Source: an uncultured Jannaschia sp. (GTDB lineage Bacteria > Pseudomonadota > Alphaproteobacteria > Rhodobacterales > Rhodobacteraceae). Taken from it: DNA of 64,000 bases. Each line of letters opens with the position of its first letter. The first letter of the stretch is position 1. The stretch lies in the NCBI GenBank assembly GCA_947494145.1, contig CANLTZ010000007.1, forward strand, positions 124,001 to 188,000, read 5' to 3'. Under the pieces are notes generated by a model. The model did not search any database. It worked only from the letters and a program-made list of their open reading frames with translations, and was not told where the DNA came from. The position numbers and the translations under genes were made by a program. Below, one piece after another: positions 56,495 to 64,000 of the stretch.

Positions 56495-57376
56495 CTAGAC
56501 CCCGTCCAAGAAGGCCTCCCGGTGATACCCCTGCAAATACAGCAGCGCAGTCAAATCGCCGTGGTTCACGCGCAGCCCCGCCTCGGCCTGCACCGCCGGT
56601 TTCGCGTGCAGCGCCACGCCCATGCCCGCGCGCGTTAACATCCCCAAATCGTTCGCGCCGTCCCCCACGGCGATCACCGCGTCATCGTCCACGCCCATCT
56701 CGGCCGTCAGATCCTCCAGCGCGGTCACCTTGGCTTCGCGCCCCAAGATCGGGTCGGCCACTTGCCCGGTCAGGCGCCCGTCTTCGGCCAGCAGCGTGTT
56801 CGCACGGTTCCAATCAAAGCCCAGCCGCGCGGCCACCACCGAGGTGAACGCTGTGAACCCACCCGACACCAAAGCCGCCCGCCCGCCATGGGCCTTCATC
56901 GTCGCCACCAAAGCGGCCCCGCCCGGCATCATCTCGATCCGCGTGGCGATCACCCTGTCGATCACACCCGCATCCAGCCCTGCCAACAGCCCAACCCGTT
57001 CGCGCAAAGCCCCTTCGAACCCGATTTCCCCGTTCATGGCCCGCGCCGTGATGGCAGCCACGCGGTCACCGACGCCTGCCTCGGCGGCCAATTCGTCGAT
57101 GCATTCCTGTCGGATCATGGTGCTGTCCATGTCCGCCAACAACAGCCGTTTCCGCCGTCCGTCGCGGGGCACCACGTTCAGGTCGACGTCCATCGCGTCC
57201 ATCTCGGCCCGGGTCTTATCCAGCGTGTCTGGCACAACGCCCAAGTCGAACTCCGCCGCCACGCCCCGGTTCAGCCACCGCGCGTCGCCCCCGCCCCAGC
57301 CATTGCGCAAAGCCTCCACCAGAGGGGTCTCGATCACGGGGGTGTCGGGCGAACAGGTCAGGACGCAAGTGAACAT
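56495..57376 (-). CDS. serB: phosphoserine phosphatase
   Basis: A 293-residue HAD phosphatase. The nucleophile motif DMDSTMI (near residue 82), SGGFTAF (motif II), K of GREAKV, and GDGANDLGML (metal Asp) are all present. It has the extended N-terminal domain of many proteobacterial SerB. It makes serine from phosphoserine. It lies divergent to serC, so all three serine pathway genes are here. Confidence 0.95.
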   Translation of the reverse strand: MFTCVLTCSPDTPVIETPLVEALRNGWGGGDARWLNRGVAAEFDLGVVPDTLDKTRAEMDAMDVDLNVVPRDGRRKRLLLADMDSTMIRQECIDELAAEAGVGDRVAAITARAMNGEIGFEGALRERVGLLAGLDAGVIDRVIATRIEMMPGGAALVATMKAHGGRAALVSGGFTAFTSVVAARLGFDWNRANTLLAEDGRLTGQVADPILGREAKVTALEDLTAEMGVDDDAVIAVGDGANDLGMLTRAGMGVALHAKPAVQAEAGLRVNHGDLTALLYLQGYHREAFLDGV

Positions 57377-57439
57377 CTCAGGTTTCCGATCGGCAACAGG
57401 GTCGGCGCATTACGCGGCATTTTGCTTCGCCTACCCCGA

Positions 57440-57528
57440 CAGAACGGCTTGCGCGACCCCTTCCGGCCCCGTAATCCCGGCGGCGGGACACCCTTCCCCA
57501 ACGAAGGGCACATATCTGGAAGGATACC
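57440..57528 (+). ncRNA. structured leader of serC, candidate serC RNA motif
   Basis: Two hairpins stand in a row before the serC ribosome-binding site: TCCCG / CGGGA with a GCGG loop (57475-57488) and CCCTTC / GAAGGG with a CCCAAC loop (57491-57508), followed by GGAAGGATACC and the ATG. A conserved serC leader motif is known in alphaproteobacteria (Rfam serC). The position and architecture fit, but the full consensus could not be checked; the 5' boundary is a guess. Confidence 0.5.
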
Positions 57529-58659
57529 ATGACCGATCTCGCGCAACCGGCCACGCGGCCGGAAAATCCGCGTTTTTCATCCGGGCCATGCGCCAAGCAT
57601 CCCGGCTGGACACTCACCGAACTTCAAGATGCCCCCTTGGGCCGGTCTCACCGCGCCGCCGTGGGCAAGGCCAAGCTGAAAGCGGCCATCGACCGCACCA
57701 AAGCCTTGCTGGGCGTGCCCGACGATTACCGCGTTGGCATCGTCCCCGCCTCGGACACCGGCGCCTATGAGATGGCCATGTGGACGATGCTGGGCGCGCG
57801 ACCCGTCACCATGCTGGCCTGGGAAAGCTTCGGCAAAGGCTGGGTCACCGATGCCGTCAAACAACTCAACCTCGATGCGACCGTAGTCGAGGCCGATTAC
57901 GGCGACCTCCCCGACTTGGCCGCCGTCGATTGCGACACCGATGTCTGTTTCACCTGGAACGGCACGACATCCGGCGTCCGCGTGCCAAACGGCGACTGGA
58001 TCGCCGATGATCGCGCGGGCCTGACGCTGTGTGATGCGACCTCCGCCGCGTTTGCCATGGCCCTGCCTTGGGACAAGCTCGATGTGACGACCTTTTCCTG
58101 GCAGAAGGTTCTGGGCGGTGAAGGCGCCCATGGCATCCTTATCCTGTCGCCCCGCGCCGTGGAAAGGCTGGAAACCTATACCCCGCCCTGGCCGCTGCCG
58201 AAGATCTTCCGCCTCACCAAAGGTGGCAAACTGATCGATGGTATCTTCGAAGGGGCCACCATCAACACGCCGTCGATGCTCTGCGTCGAAGACTACCTCG
58301 CCGCGCTCGACTGGGCCGAAGCGTCCGGCCTCGACCAGTTGATCGCGCGCGCGACCCAAAGCGCCGCAGCTATCTGGGAATTCTGCGACGCTCGCGATTG
58401 GATCGACAACCTCGCCACCGACCCGGCCACACGGTCCACCACCAGCGTCTGCCTGAAATTCACCGAAGACCTGCCCGACGGCTTCGCCAAACGCGTCGCC
58501 AAACGGTTGGAGGCCGAGGGCGTCGCCCTCGACGTCGCCAGCTACCGCGACGCGCCCGCAGGCCTGCGCATCTGGTGCGGCTCCACGGTCGAGCCGTCGG
58601 ACGTGGAAGCGCTGCTGCCCTGGATCGAATGGGCCTACCAAGCCGAACGCGCTGCCTGA
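57529..58659 (+). CDS. serC: phosphoserine aminotransferase
   Basis: A 376-residue PLP aminotransferase of the alphaproteobacterial SerC type: [18 protein letters not shown] at the start, [33 protein letters not shown], and [15 protein letters not shown] with the PLP Lys. It converts 3-phosphohydroxypyruvate and glutamate to phosphoserine. It is followed 74 bp later by serA on the same strand. A structured leader precedes it. Confidence 0.95.
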   Translation: MTDLAQPATRPENPRFSSGPCAKHPGWTLTELQDAPLGRSHRAAVGKAKLKAAIDRTKALLGVPDDYRVGIVPASDTGAYEMAMWTMLGARPVTMLAWESFGKGWVTDAVKQLNLDATVVEADYGDLPDLAAVDCDTDVCFTWNGTTSGVRVPNGDWIADDRAGLTLCDATSAAFAMALPWDKLDVTTFSWQKVLGGEGAHGILILSPRAVERLETYTPPWPLPKIFRLTKGGKLIDGIFEGATINTPSMLCVEDYLAALDWAEASGLDQLIARATQSAAAIWEFCDARDWIDNLATDPATRSTTSVCLKFTEDLPDGFAKRVAKRLEAEGVALDVASYRDAPAGLRIWCGSTVEPSDVEALLPWIEWAYQAERAA

Positions 58660-58733
58660 CAGGCCCCAAGTCAACACGCCGCGCCCACCCGGCGCGCGAC
58701 CCCCCCCCACCGAAATTCCCAAGGACCAATCCC

Positions 58734-60326
58734 ATGGCCCCCAAAGTTCTCGTCTCCGACAAGCTCTCGGAAACCGCCGTCCAAATCTTCCGCGACCGTG
58801 GCATCGACGTCACCTTCGACCCCAGCTTGGGCAAGGACAAAGACGCGCTGCTGGCAGCCATCAAAGACTATGACGGCCTGGCCATCCGCTCGGCCACGAA
58901 AGTCACCGAAAAGCTGCTCGACGCCGCCCCCGACCTCAAGGTCGTTGGCCGCGCGGGCATCGGCACCGACAATGTCGACAAGGTGGCCGCCAGCCGTCGC
59001 GGCGTCATCGTGATGAACACGCCCTACGGCAACATGATTACGACCGCCGAACATGCCATCGCCATGATGTTCGCCGTGGCCCGCCAAATCCCCGAGGCGA
59101 ATGCCTCAACCCACGCAGGCAAATGGGAAAAGTCCCGCTTCATGGGGGTCGAATTGACCGGCAAGGCCCTGGGCGTGATCGGCGCGGGCAACATTGGCGG
59201 CATCGTCTGTCAAAAGGCCGTGGGTTTGGGCATGAAGGTCATGGCCTACGACCCCTTCCTGTCCGAAGAACGCGCGACCGAGCTGCGCATCCACAAGGTT
59301 GAACTGGACGAATTGCTGGCGCGCGCTGACGTCATCACCCTGCACGTCCCGCTGACCGACCAGACCAAGAACATCCTGTCGCGCGACGCGCTTGCGAAGA
59401 CCAAGAAAGGCGTGCGCATCGTCAATTGCGCGCGTGGCGGCCTGGTGGACGAAGACGCCTTGGCCGAGCTTCTGAACTCCGGCCATGTCGCCGGCGCCGC
59501 CTTCGACGTCTTCGCGGTGGAACCCGCCACCGAAAGCCCGCTTTTCAACCTGCCCAACGTGGTCGTCACCCCCCATCTGGGCGCCGCCACGACCGAGGCG
59601 CAGGAAAACGTGGCCCTGCAAGTGGCCGAACAGATGTCGGACTACCTGCTGACGGGCGCCGTGACCAACGCGCTCAACATGCCGTCCGTCACCGCCGAAG
59701 AAGCCAAGGTCATGGGCCCCTGGGTCAAATTGGCCGACCATCTGGGCGCCTTCGTGGGCCAGATGACCGACGAACCCATCGAAGCCATCGACGTGATTTA
59801 CAACGGCTCGGTCGCGGACATGAACCTCGATGCGCTGAACTGCTCGGCCATCGCGGGCGTCATGAAGGCCACCAACCCGGACGTGAACATGGTCTCCGCC
59901 CCCGTCATCGCCCGCGAACGGGGCGTCGAAATCTCGACTACGCGGCAGGACAAGACAGGCGTCTTCGACGGGTATATCAAGCTCATCGTCAAGACCGACA
60001 CGCGCGAACGCTCCATCGCGGGCACGGTCTTCAGCGACGACAAGCCGCGCTTCATCCAGATCAAAGGCATCAACATCGACGCCGAGGTGGGGGCCCACAT
60101 GCTCTATACCACCAACAAGGACGTGCCCGGCGTCATCGGCACACTGGGCCAGACTTTGGGCGAAAACAGCGTCAACATCGCCAACTTCACTCTTGGCCGG
60201 TCGGATCGGGGCGAAAACGCCATCGCGCTGCTCTATCTCGACGACCAACCGCCCGCGCCTGTTCTCGACAAGTTGCGCGCAACGGGCATGTTCCAAAACG
60301 TCTCGCCCTTGCAGTTCGACGTCTGA
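58734..60326 (+). CDS. serA: D-3-phosphoglycerate dehydrogenase
   Basis: A 530-residue long-type SerA: N-terminal substrate domain, NAD domain with VIGAGNIGGIV, active-site His in TPHLGAATTEAQ, an intervening domain, and a C-terminal ACT domain (VPGVIGTLGQTLGENSVNIA). The ACT domain suggests feedback by serine. It catalyses the first step to serine. The ATG at 58734 follows AAGGA. Downstream hairpins probably end the serCA transcript. Confidence 0.96.
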   Translation: MAPKVLVSDKLSETAVQIFRDRGIDVTFDPSLGKDKDALLAAIKDYDGLAIRSATKVTEKLLDAAPDLKVVGRAGIGTDNVDKVAASRRGVIVMNTPYGNMITTAEHAIAMMFAVARQIPEANASTHAGKWEKSRFMGVELTGKALGVIGAGNIGGIVCQKAVGLGMKVMAYDPFLSEERATELRIHKVELDELLARADVITLHVPLTDQTKNILSRDALAKTKKGVRIVNCARGGLVDEDALAELLNSGHVAGAAFDVFAVEPATESPLFNLPNVVVTPHLGAATTEAQENVALQVAEQMSDYLLTGAVTNALNMPSVTAEEAKVMGPWVKLADHLGAFVGQMTDEPIEAIDVIYNGSVADMNLDALNCSAIAGVMKATNPDVNMVSAPVIARERGVEISTTRQDKTGVFDGYIKLIVKTDTRERSIAGTVFSDDKPRFIQIKGINIDAEVGAHMLYTTNKDVPGVIGTLGQTLGENSVNIANFTLGRSDRGENAIALLYLDDQPPAPVLDKLRATGMFQNVSPLQFDV

Positions 60327-60337
60327 CGCAGCGGCAC

Positions 60338-60366
60338 GCGCGCGCCTGCGCGCTTCCCTTCTGCTT
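60338..60366 (+). terminator. terminator of serCA
   Basis: Perfect 6-bp stem GCGCGC / GCGCGC with a GCCT loop, followed by TTCCCTTCTGCTTC, 12 nt after serA. The T tract is interrupted. Confidence 0.5.
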
Positions 60367-60391
60367 CATCCTGGCGAAAATACTCCGGGGG

Positions 60392-60411
60392 TCCGGGGGC
60401 TGGCCCCCGGA
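60392..60411. repeat. GC-rich hairpin of a common intergenic repeat type
   Basis: TCCGGGGGC / GCCCCCGGA with a 2-nt spacer, preceded by GGCGAAAATACTCCGGGG. Similar G/C hairpins are common between genes in Rhodobacteraceae, in my memory. Only one copy is in this window. It lies 33 nt before the thiolase gene. Confidence 0.45.
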
Positions 60412-60443
60412 TTTCGGTCTGCCCCTTGCCCCCCGGAGGTCCC

Positions 60444-61619
60444 ATGTCCGACATCGTTATCCTGTCCGCCAAACGCACCGCCATCGGCACTTTCGGCGGC
60501 AGCCTGGCCGACACGCCGCCCATCGACCTGGCCACGATCGCCGCCAAGGCCGCGCTCACGGCGGCGGGGCTGGACCCCGCACAGATCGGCACAACGGTTT
60601 TCGGCCACGTCATCAACACTGAGCCGCGCGACATGTATCTATCCCGCGTGACTGCCATGGGGGCGGGTGTGCCTGACAGCGCGCCAGCGATGAACGTCAA
60701 CCGCCTCTGCGGCTCGGGCGTGCAGGCCATCATCTCGGGCGCGCAGGCGCTGCAATTGGGCGATGCCGATTTTGCGCTGGTGGGCGGGGCCGAATGCATG
60801 TCGCGGGGGCCGCATATCCTGCCCGATGCGCGCCGCGGCGCCAAAATGGGCCATGTCCGCGCGCTCGACATGATGCTGGGCGCGCTCAATTGCCCCTTCG
60901 GCACCGGCCATATGGGTGTGACGGCGGAGAATGTCGCAGCCGAATACGATGTCAGTCGCGAAGACCAAGACGCCTTCGCGCTCACCTCGCAAACCCGCGC
61001 GGCCGACGCCATCACGGCGGGGCACTTCGCGGACCAGATCGCGCCTGTCACCATCCGCAAGCGGCGGGAAGAAATCGCCTTCGACACCGATGAACACCCC
61101 CGCACCACCACCGCAGGCGACCTGGCTAAGCTGCGCCCCGTCTTCCAGAAGGACGGGCGCGTCACGGCGGGCAACGCATCAGGCATCAATGACGGCGCTG
61201 CCGCCCTGGTCCTCGCCCGCGCCGACGCGGCGGAGCGGGCGGGCCTTGCCCCACGCGCGCGCATCTTGGGCTATGCCGTGGCCGGTGTCCGCCCCGAGGT
61301 GATGGGCATCGGCCCCGTCCCGGCGGTGCGCAAACTGTTGGAGCGCACGGGGCTCGGCGTGGGCGATTTCGACATCATCGAATCGAATGAGGCGTTTGCC
61401 GCCCAAGCCGTGGCCGTGACCCGCGAATTGGGCTTTGATCCGGCCCGCGTGAACCCCGATGGCGGGGCCATCGCGCTCGGGCACCCGGTGGGCGCCACCG
61501 GCGCGATCATTGCCACCAAGGCGCTTTACGCGGTGGAGCGCACGGGCGGCACCCGCGCGCTGATCACCATGTGCATCGGTGGCGGCCAAGGCATTGCCTT
61601 GGCCATGGAGCGCGTTTGA
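60444..61619 (+). CDS. acetyl-CoA C-acetyltransferase (thiolase)
   Basis: A 391-residue thiolase. The catalytic Cys is in NVNRLCGSGVQAI (near residue 87), GGAECMS follows, then HPVGATGAI (His) and MCIGGGQGIA (second Cys). It joins two acetyl-CoA to acetoacetyl-CoA, the entry to poly-hydroxybutyrate and to the ethylmalonyl-CoA pathway that the window carries. Other acyl thiolysis is possible. The ATG at 60444 has GGAGG; an earlier ATG does not. Confidence 0.93.
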   Translation: MSDIVILSAKRTAIGTFGGSLADTPPIDLATIAAKAALTAAGLDPAQIGTTVFGHVINTEPRDMYLSRVTAMGAGVPDSAPAMNVNRLCGSGVQAIISGAQALQLGDADFALVGGAECMSRGPHILPDARRGAKMGHVRALDMMLGALNCPFGTGHMGVTAENVAAEYDVSREDQDAFALTSQTRAADAITAGHFADQIAPVTIRKRREEIAFDTDEHPRTTTAGDLAKLRPVFQKDGRVTAGNASGINDGAAALVLARADAAERAGLAPRARILGYAVAGVRPEVMGIGPVPAVRKLLERTGLGVGDFDIIESNEAFAAQAVAVTRELGFDPARVNPDGGAIALGHPVGATGAIIATKALYAVERTGGTRALITMCIGGGQGIALAMERV

Positions 61620-61622
61620 GAT

Positions 61623-61638
61623 TTAAGGGAAAATTAAC
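61623..61638. promoter_or_regulatory. CtrA-type sequence between converging genes
   Basis: TTAAGGGAAAATTAAC fits TTAA-N7-TTAAC exactly. It lies 4 bp after the thiolase stop and 40 bp before the gamma-glutamyltransferase stop, so it is not in a promoter position; it may be chance. Confidence 0.25.
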
Positions 61639-61677
61639 GAAAACATCCGGTTACTGGCCGGTAACCGGGCCCGACGC

Positions 61678-63255
61678 TCAGTATCCCAACGCGCAGCCAT
61701 CCTTGCGCGGGTCGCTCGCCCCCTCCAGATATCCTGACGCATCGATGCGGATCGCCTGCGCCCCGCCGATGGCCGTGTCAGGAATTTGGACATCGTGGCC
61801 CATGGCATAAAGCGCGGCGCGCACCTCGTCGGAATAGCCCCGTTCCACCTTCATTGCGCCCGCATCCGAAAAGGCGCGCGGCGCGTCGATGGCGCTTTGC
61901 GGGTCCATCCCGAAGTCGGCCAGGTTCGAGATAAACCGCGCATGGCCATTGGGCTGATAGGCCCCGCCCATCACGCCGAACGGCATGGTGACGCGCCCAT
62001 TTTCGCGCAGCATGCCGGGAATAATCGTGTGCATGGGCCGCTTGCCCGCGCCCAACTCATTGGGGTGCCAGCGGTCGAGCGTGAAGCCCGCGCCACGGTT
62101 CTGGAACAGGATGCCGAACTTGTCGGACGCGATCGCCGCCCCGAAGCTGTGGAAGATCGAATAGATCAGCGAAACGGCCATGCGGTCGCGGTCCACGACG
62201 GTAATGTAGATCGTGTCTTTGTGAACGGCCTCCGACACGTCGGATGGGTTTTCCATGGCGCGCTTGGGGTTGATCAAGGCGGCCAAATCGCGCGCGGTTT
62301 CCGGCGCCAGCATGTGGTCCAGCCGCGCGGTGTGGTCCGGATCGGCCAGGAAGCGATTGCGCGCGTCATAGGCAAGCTTCGCGGCCTCGGCCTCCAAATG
62401 CGCGCGTTTCGTACCCACCGGGTCCAGCGATGCGATATCGAATTGCGCCAAGATGTTGGCCATCAAGATCGCGGTCACACCATGGCCGTTGGGCGGATGC
62501 TCCACCAATTCCATTCCGCCATACTGACCCGAAATCGGGTCCGTCCAATCGGCTTCGACGCCTGCGAAGTCGTCCAATTCGTGGACGCCGCCCGCCGCTT
62601 TCAGGCTGGCGACCATGTCCTCGGCCACCTCGCCGTCATAGAAGCCCGCGCGTCCGTCCTTGGCGATGCGGCGCAGCACCTCGGCCTGGCCCGGCAGCGC
62701 GAAGCCCGCGCCGACCCCCGGTGCCTTGCCCCAGCGTAAATAGATGTCGCGGGCGCTGCCTTGCAGGCGGTCTGCTGCTTCGGCCCAATCGAAGGCCACG
62801 CGCGGGGCCACGGGCACACCGCTTTCGAAGTAAGGGATCAGCGGCGCGAGCGTGTCCTCTAACCCCAGCTTGCCGTGGCTGTCGGACAGCTTGCAAAACC
62901 CCGCCACGGCGGCAGGCAGTGTGACCGGCGCAGCACCTTCTGTGGGCACTGTCTTAAGACCTTGCGCGCGCATCGCTTGGGCCGATGCCCCGGCGGGCGC
63001 GCGGCCCGATCCGTTGAGCGCAAGGATATCTTCGGACCCCGCGGGCTTGATCAATGCGAAGCAATCCCCGCCCAGCCCTGTCATCTGCGGCTCGCACAGC
63101 CCCAGCAAAACGGCGCCGGCGATGGCGGCATCCACCGCGTTCCCGCCCCGCGCCAACGTGTCGATTGCGATCTTCGCGCCCAAGGGGTGGGACGTGGCGC
63201 ACATGCCATTTGTCGCCAGCACCGGAGAGCGGCCGGGAAGGTGGAAATCGCGCAT
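61678..63255 (-). CDS. gamma-glutamyltransferase family protein
   Basis: A 525-residue Ntn-hydrolase precursor. ATSHPLGAKIAIDTLARGGNA near the start and HPPNGHGVTAILMANIL are typical; KDTIYITVVDRDRM holds the expected N-terminal threonine of the small subunit after self-cleavage. No signal peptide is seen, so it may be cytosolic, unlike E. coli Ggt. It would hydrolyse or transfer gamma-glutamyl groups, for example from glutathione. Exact substrate unknown. Confidence 0.88.
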   Translation of the reverse strand: MRDFHLPGRSPVLATNGMCATSHPLGAKIAIDTLARGGNAVDAAIAGAVLLGLCEPQMTGLGGDCFALIKPAGSEDILALNGSGRAPAGASAQAMRAQGLKTVPTEGAAPVTLPAAVAGFCKLSDSHGKLGLEDTLAPLIPYFESGVPVAPRVAFDWAEAADRLQGSARDIYLRWGKAPGVGAGFALPGQAEVLRRIAKDGRAGFYDGEVAEDMVASLKAAGGVHELDDFAGVEADWTDPISGQYGGMELVEHPPNGHGVTAILMANILAQFDIASLDPVGTKRAHLEAEAAKLAYDARNRFLADPDHTARLDHMLAPETARDLAALINPKRAMENPSDVSEAVHKDTIYITVVDRDRMAVSLIYSIFHSFGAAIASDKFGILFQNRGAGFTLDRWHPNELGAGKRPMHTIIPGMLRENGRVTMPFGVMGGAYQPNGHARFISNLADFGMDPQSAIDAPRAFSDAGAMKVERGYSDEVRAALYAMGHDVQIPDTAIGGAQAIRIDASGYLEGASDPRKDGCALGY

Positions 63256-63615
63256 AGGGCCTCCGCAGGGTTTGAACCGGGCGGAAGCTATGCGCGGATG
63301 GCGCGAATTCCAATGGGGCTGGATGACCTCGGCACCGGGCGACTCGCGTGGGGGCTGCCACCCGGTGCCGAGAGAAGCTATATGCAGCTACAACATTGCT
63401 AAAAGACTATTTTTTCGGCGCAAGCGGGCCGAACGTCGGGCGTCATAAAGGCAGATTGGGGTCAAAACCGGGGCAATCGTCACGAAATTGGGAAACTGAC
63501 TTGTGTCGGCTGCGATGCCGCGGTGAAGGTTCCATCCCGAATTCGGAAGGCCGGGCCGTGGCCTGGTCGGGCTATGTCTGCGACAAACCGGCCAACTTGA
63601 CCGCGCACACCCCGC
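63256..63615. other. 360-bp stretch with a strong hairpin and no confident gene
   Basis: No gene is supported. At 63328-63372 a perfect 12-bp stem, CTCGGCACCGGG / CCCGGTGCCGAG, encloses a 21-nt loop. A T6 run follows at 63410-63415 on the plus strand, about 40 nt downstream. It could be a small RNA, a leader, or a mobile-element remnant. A 93-codon plus-strand frame (63348-63629) crosses it but has poor composition. Confidence 0.4.
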
Positions 63616-64000
63616 TCAGAGCAAGCTGAACATCAACCGATTTGTGCCTTCCTGCCGCTCATAAATCATGTCGTGGGCAAGGCTGTGGATGATGAACCAG
63701 CCAAACCCGCCTTCGGGCAGGTCCGCAACCTCACCTTCCACGCTTGGTGTGGACGCGCCCGATAGCAATGCGGGCGGGAGTGGCCGCCCCGGGTCGCGCG
63801 TTTCGACCCGCAATCCCGGGGTATCACGGCGGATTTCGACCTCAATCCAAGGATCCGCCGCATCGGGTACGGCGTGTTCAACGATGTTGTTGAGCACTTC
63901 GCCCAGAACGATCAGCACATCTTCCGCACGGTCGGAATCGTCCGGGTCGTGGGCAAGACGGTCACGGACGACCTGAATCTGTTCACGCACGCCTTCGGCC
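63616..64000 (-). CDS. RsbW-like anti-sigma/serine kinase ATPase (5' end outside window)
   Basis: At least 128 codons of a HATPase_c_2 protein, open at the window edge. The N-box is EVLNNIVEHAV and the ATP-lid/G-box DLPEGGFGWFIIHSLAHDM; the rest fits the RsbW/SpoIIAB family. A GTG at 63990 could start it, but the sequence lacks the usual first strand, so the true start probably lies beyond 64000. Such kinases usually pair with an anti-anti-sigma factor, which would be upstream. Confidence 0.75.
   Translation of the reverse strand, partial: AEGVREQIQVVRDRLAHDPDDSDRAEDVLIVLGEVLNNIVEHAVPDAADPWIEVEIRRDTPGLRVETRDPGRPLPPALLSGASTPSVEGEVADLPEGGFGWFIIHSLAHDMIYERQEGTNRLMFSLL

Overview
This is a gene-dense, GC-rich piece of an alphaproteobacterial chromosome, most probably from the Rhodobacteraceae (Rhodobacter/Roseobacter group). 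Pointers are a scattered set of ethylmalonyl-CoA pathway genes, an HvrA-type H-NS protein, a LuxR/LuxI pair preceded by a small conserved-looking protein and a CtrA-type box, and the order rpsT, dnaA, dnaN, recF, gyrB. I see no rRNA, tRNA, CRISPR array, prophage or insertion sequence. The assignment rests on recognising protein families by eye; no database search was run.

Layout. 0.2-4.6 kb: a small secreted protein, then a four-gene unit with malyl-CoA thioesterase (mcl2), an NnrU-like membrane protein, a DUF1737 protein and mesaconyl-CoA hydratase (mch), then a DUF4344 metallopeptidase-like protein. 4.6-10 kb: the succinate dehydrogenase cluster sdhC-sdhD-sdhA-...-sdhB, with a sulfotransferase and three small exported or lipoprotein genes between sdhA and sdhB. 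10-14.9 kb: a snap-back inverted repeat, a tiny ORF, a lipoprotein, ornithine decarboxylase, creD, deoD and hvrA. 14.9-19.9 kb: ethylmalonyl-CoA mutase (ecm), diverging from a PlsB-like acyltransferase and crotonyl-CoA carboxylase/reductase (ccr). 20-24 kb: quorum sensing (small protein, luxR, luxI), a RecD-like helicase and an SDR. 24-32 kb: paired 16-bp palindromes, an Imm11-like protein, a TIGR02186/TauE pair, a GMC oxidoreductase, a large DUF2339 membrane protein and a GNAT acetyltransferase.

32-42 kb is a replication block, all on the minus strand: rpsT, rhodanese, dnaA, an unknown exported protein, dnaN, recF, a degenerate GyrB-like protein, a RlaP-type nucleotidyltransferase and gyrB. 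42-46 kb: enoyl-CoA hydratase and mutM diverging from ubiE-ubiB. 46-50 kb: a small flagellar group (flgD, fliK-like, rod-binding protein) and a transglycosylase. 50-56 kb: AEC transporter, hspQ, a hybrid histidine kinase, asparaginase, an IalB-family protein and rlmN. 56-60 kb: the complete serine pathway, with serB diverging from serC-serA behind a structured leader. 60-64 kb: acetyl-CoA acetyltransferase, gamma-glutamyltransferase and a truncated RsbW-like kinase at the window edge.

How the genes work together. ccr, ecm, mch and mcl2 are four dedicated steps of the ethylmalonyl-CoA pathway (acetyl-CoA assimilation without the glyoxylate cycle); thiolase can supply acetoacetyl-CoA at its start and SDH carries succinate onward in the TCA cycle. 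The replication block carries initiation, clamp, recombination and gyrase genes. The most unusual item is the two-gene pair between recF and gyrB (34678-36056): a GyrB-related pseudo-ATPase translationally coupled to a nucleotidyltransferase.
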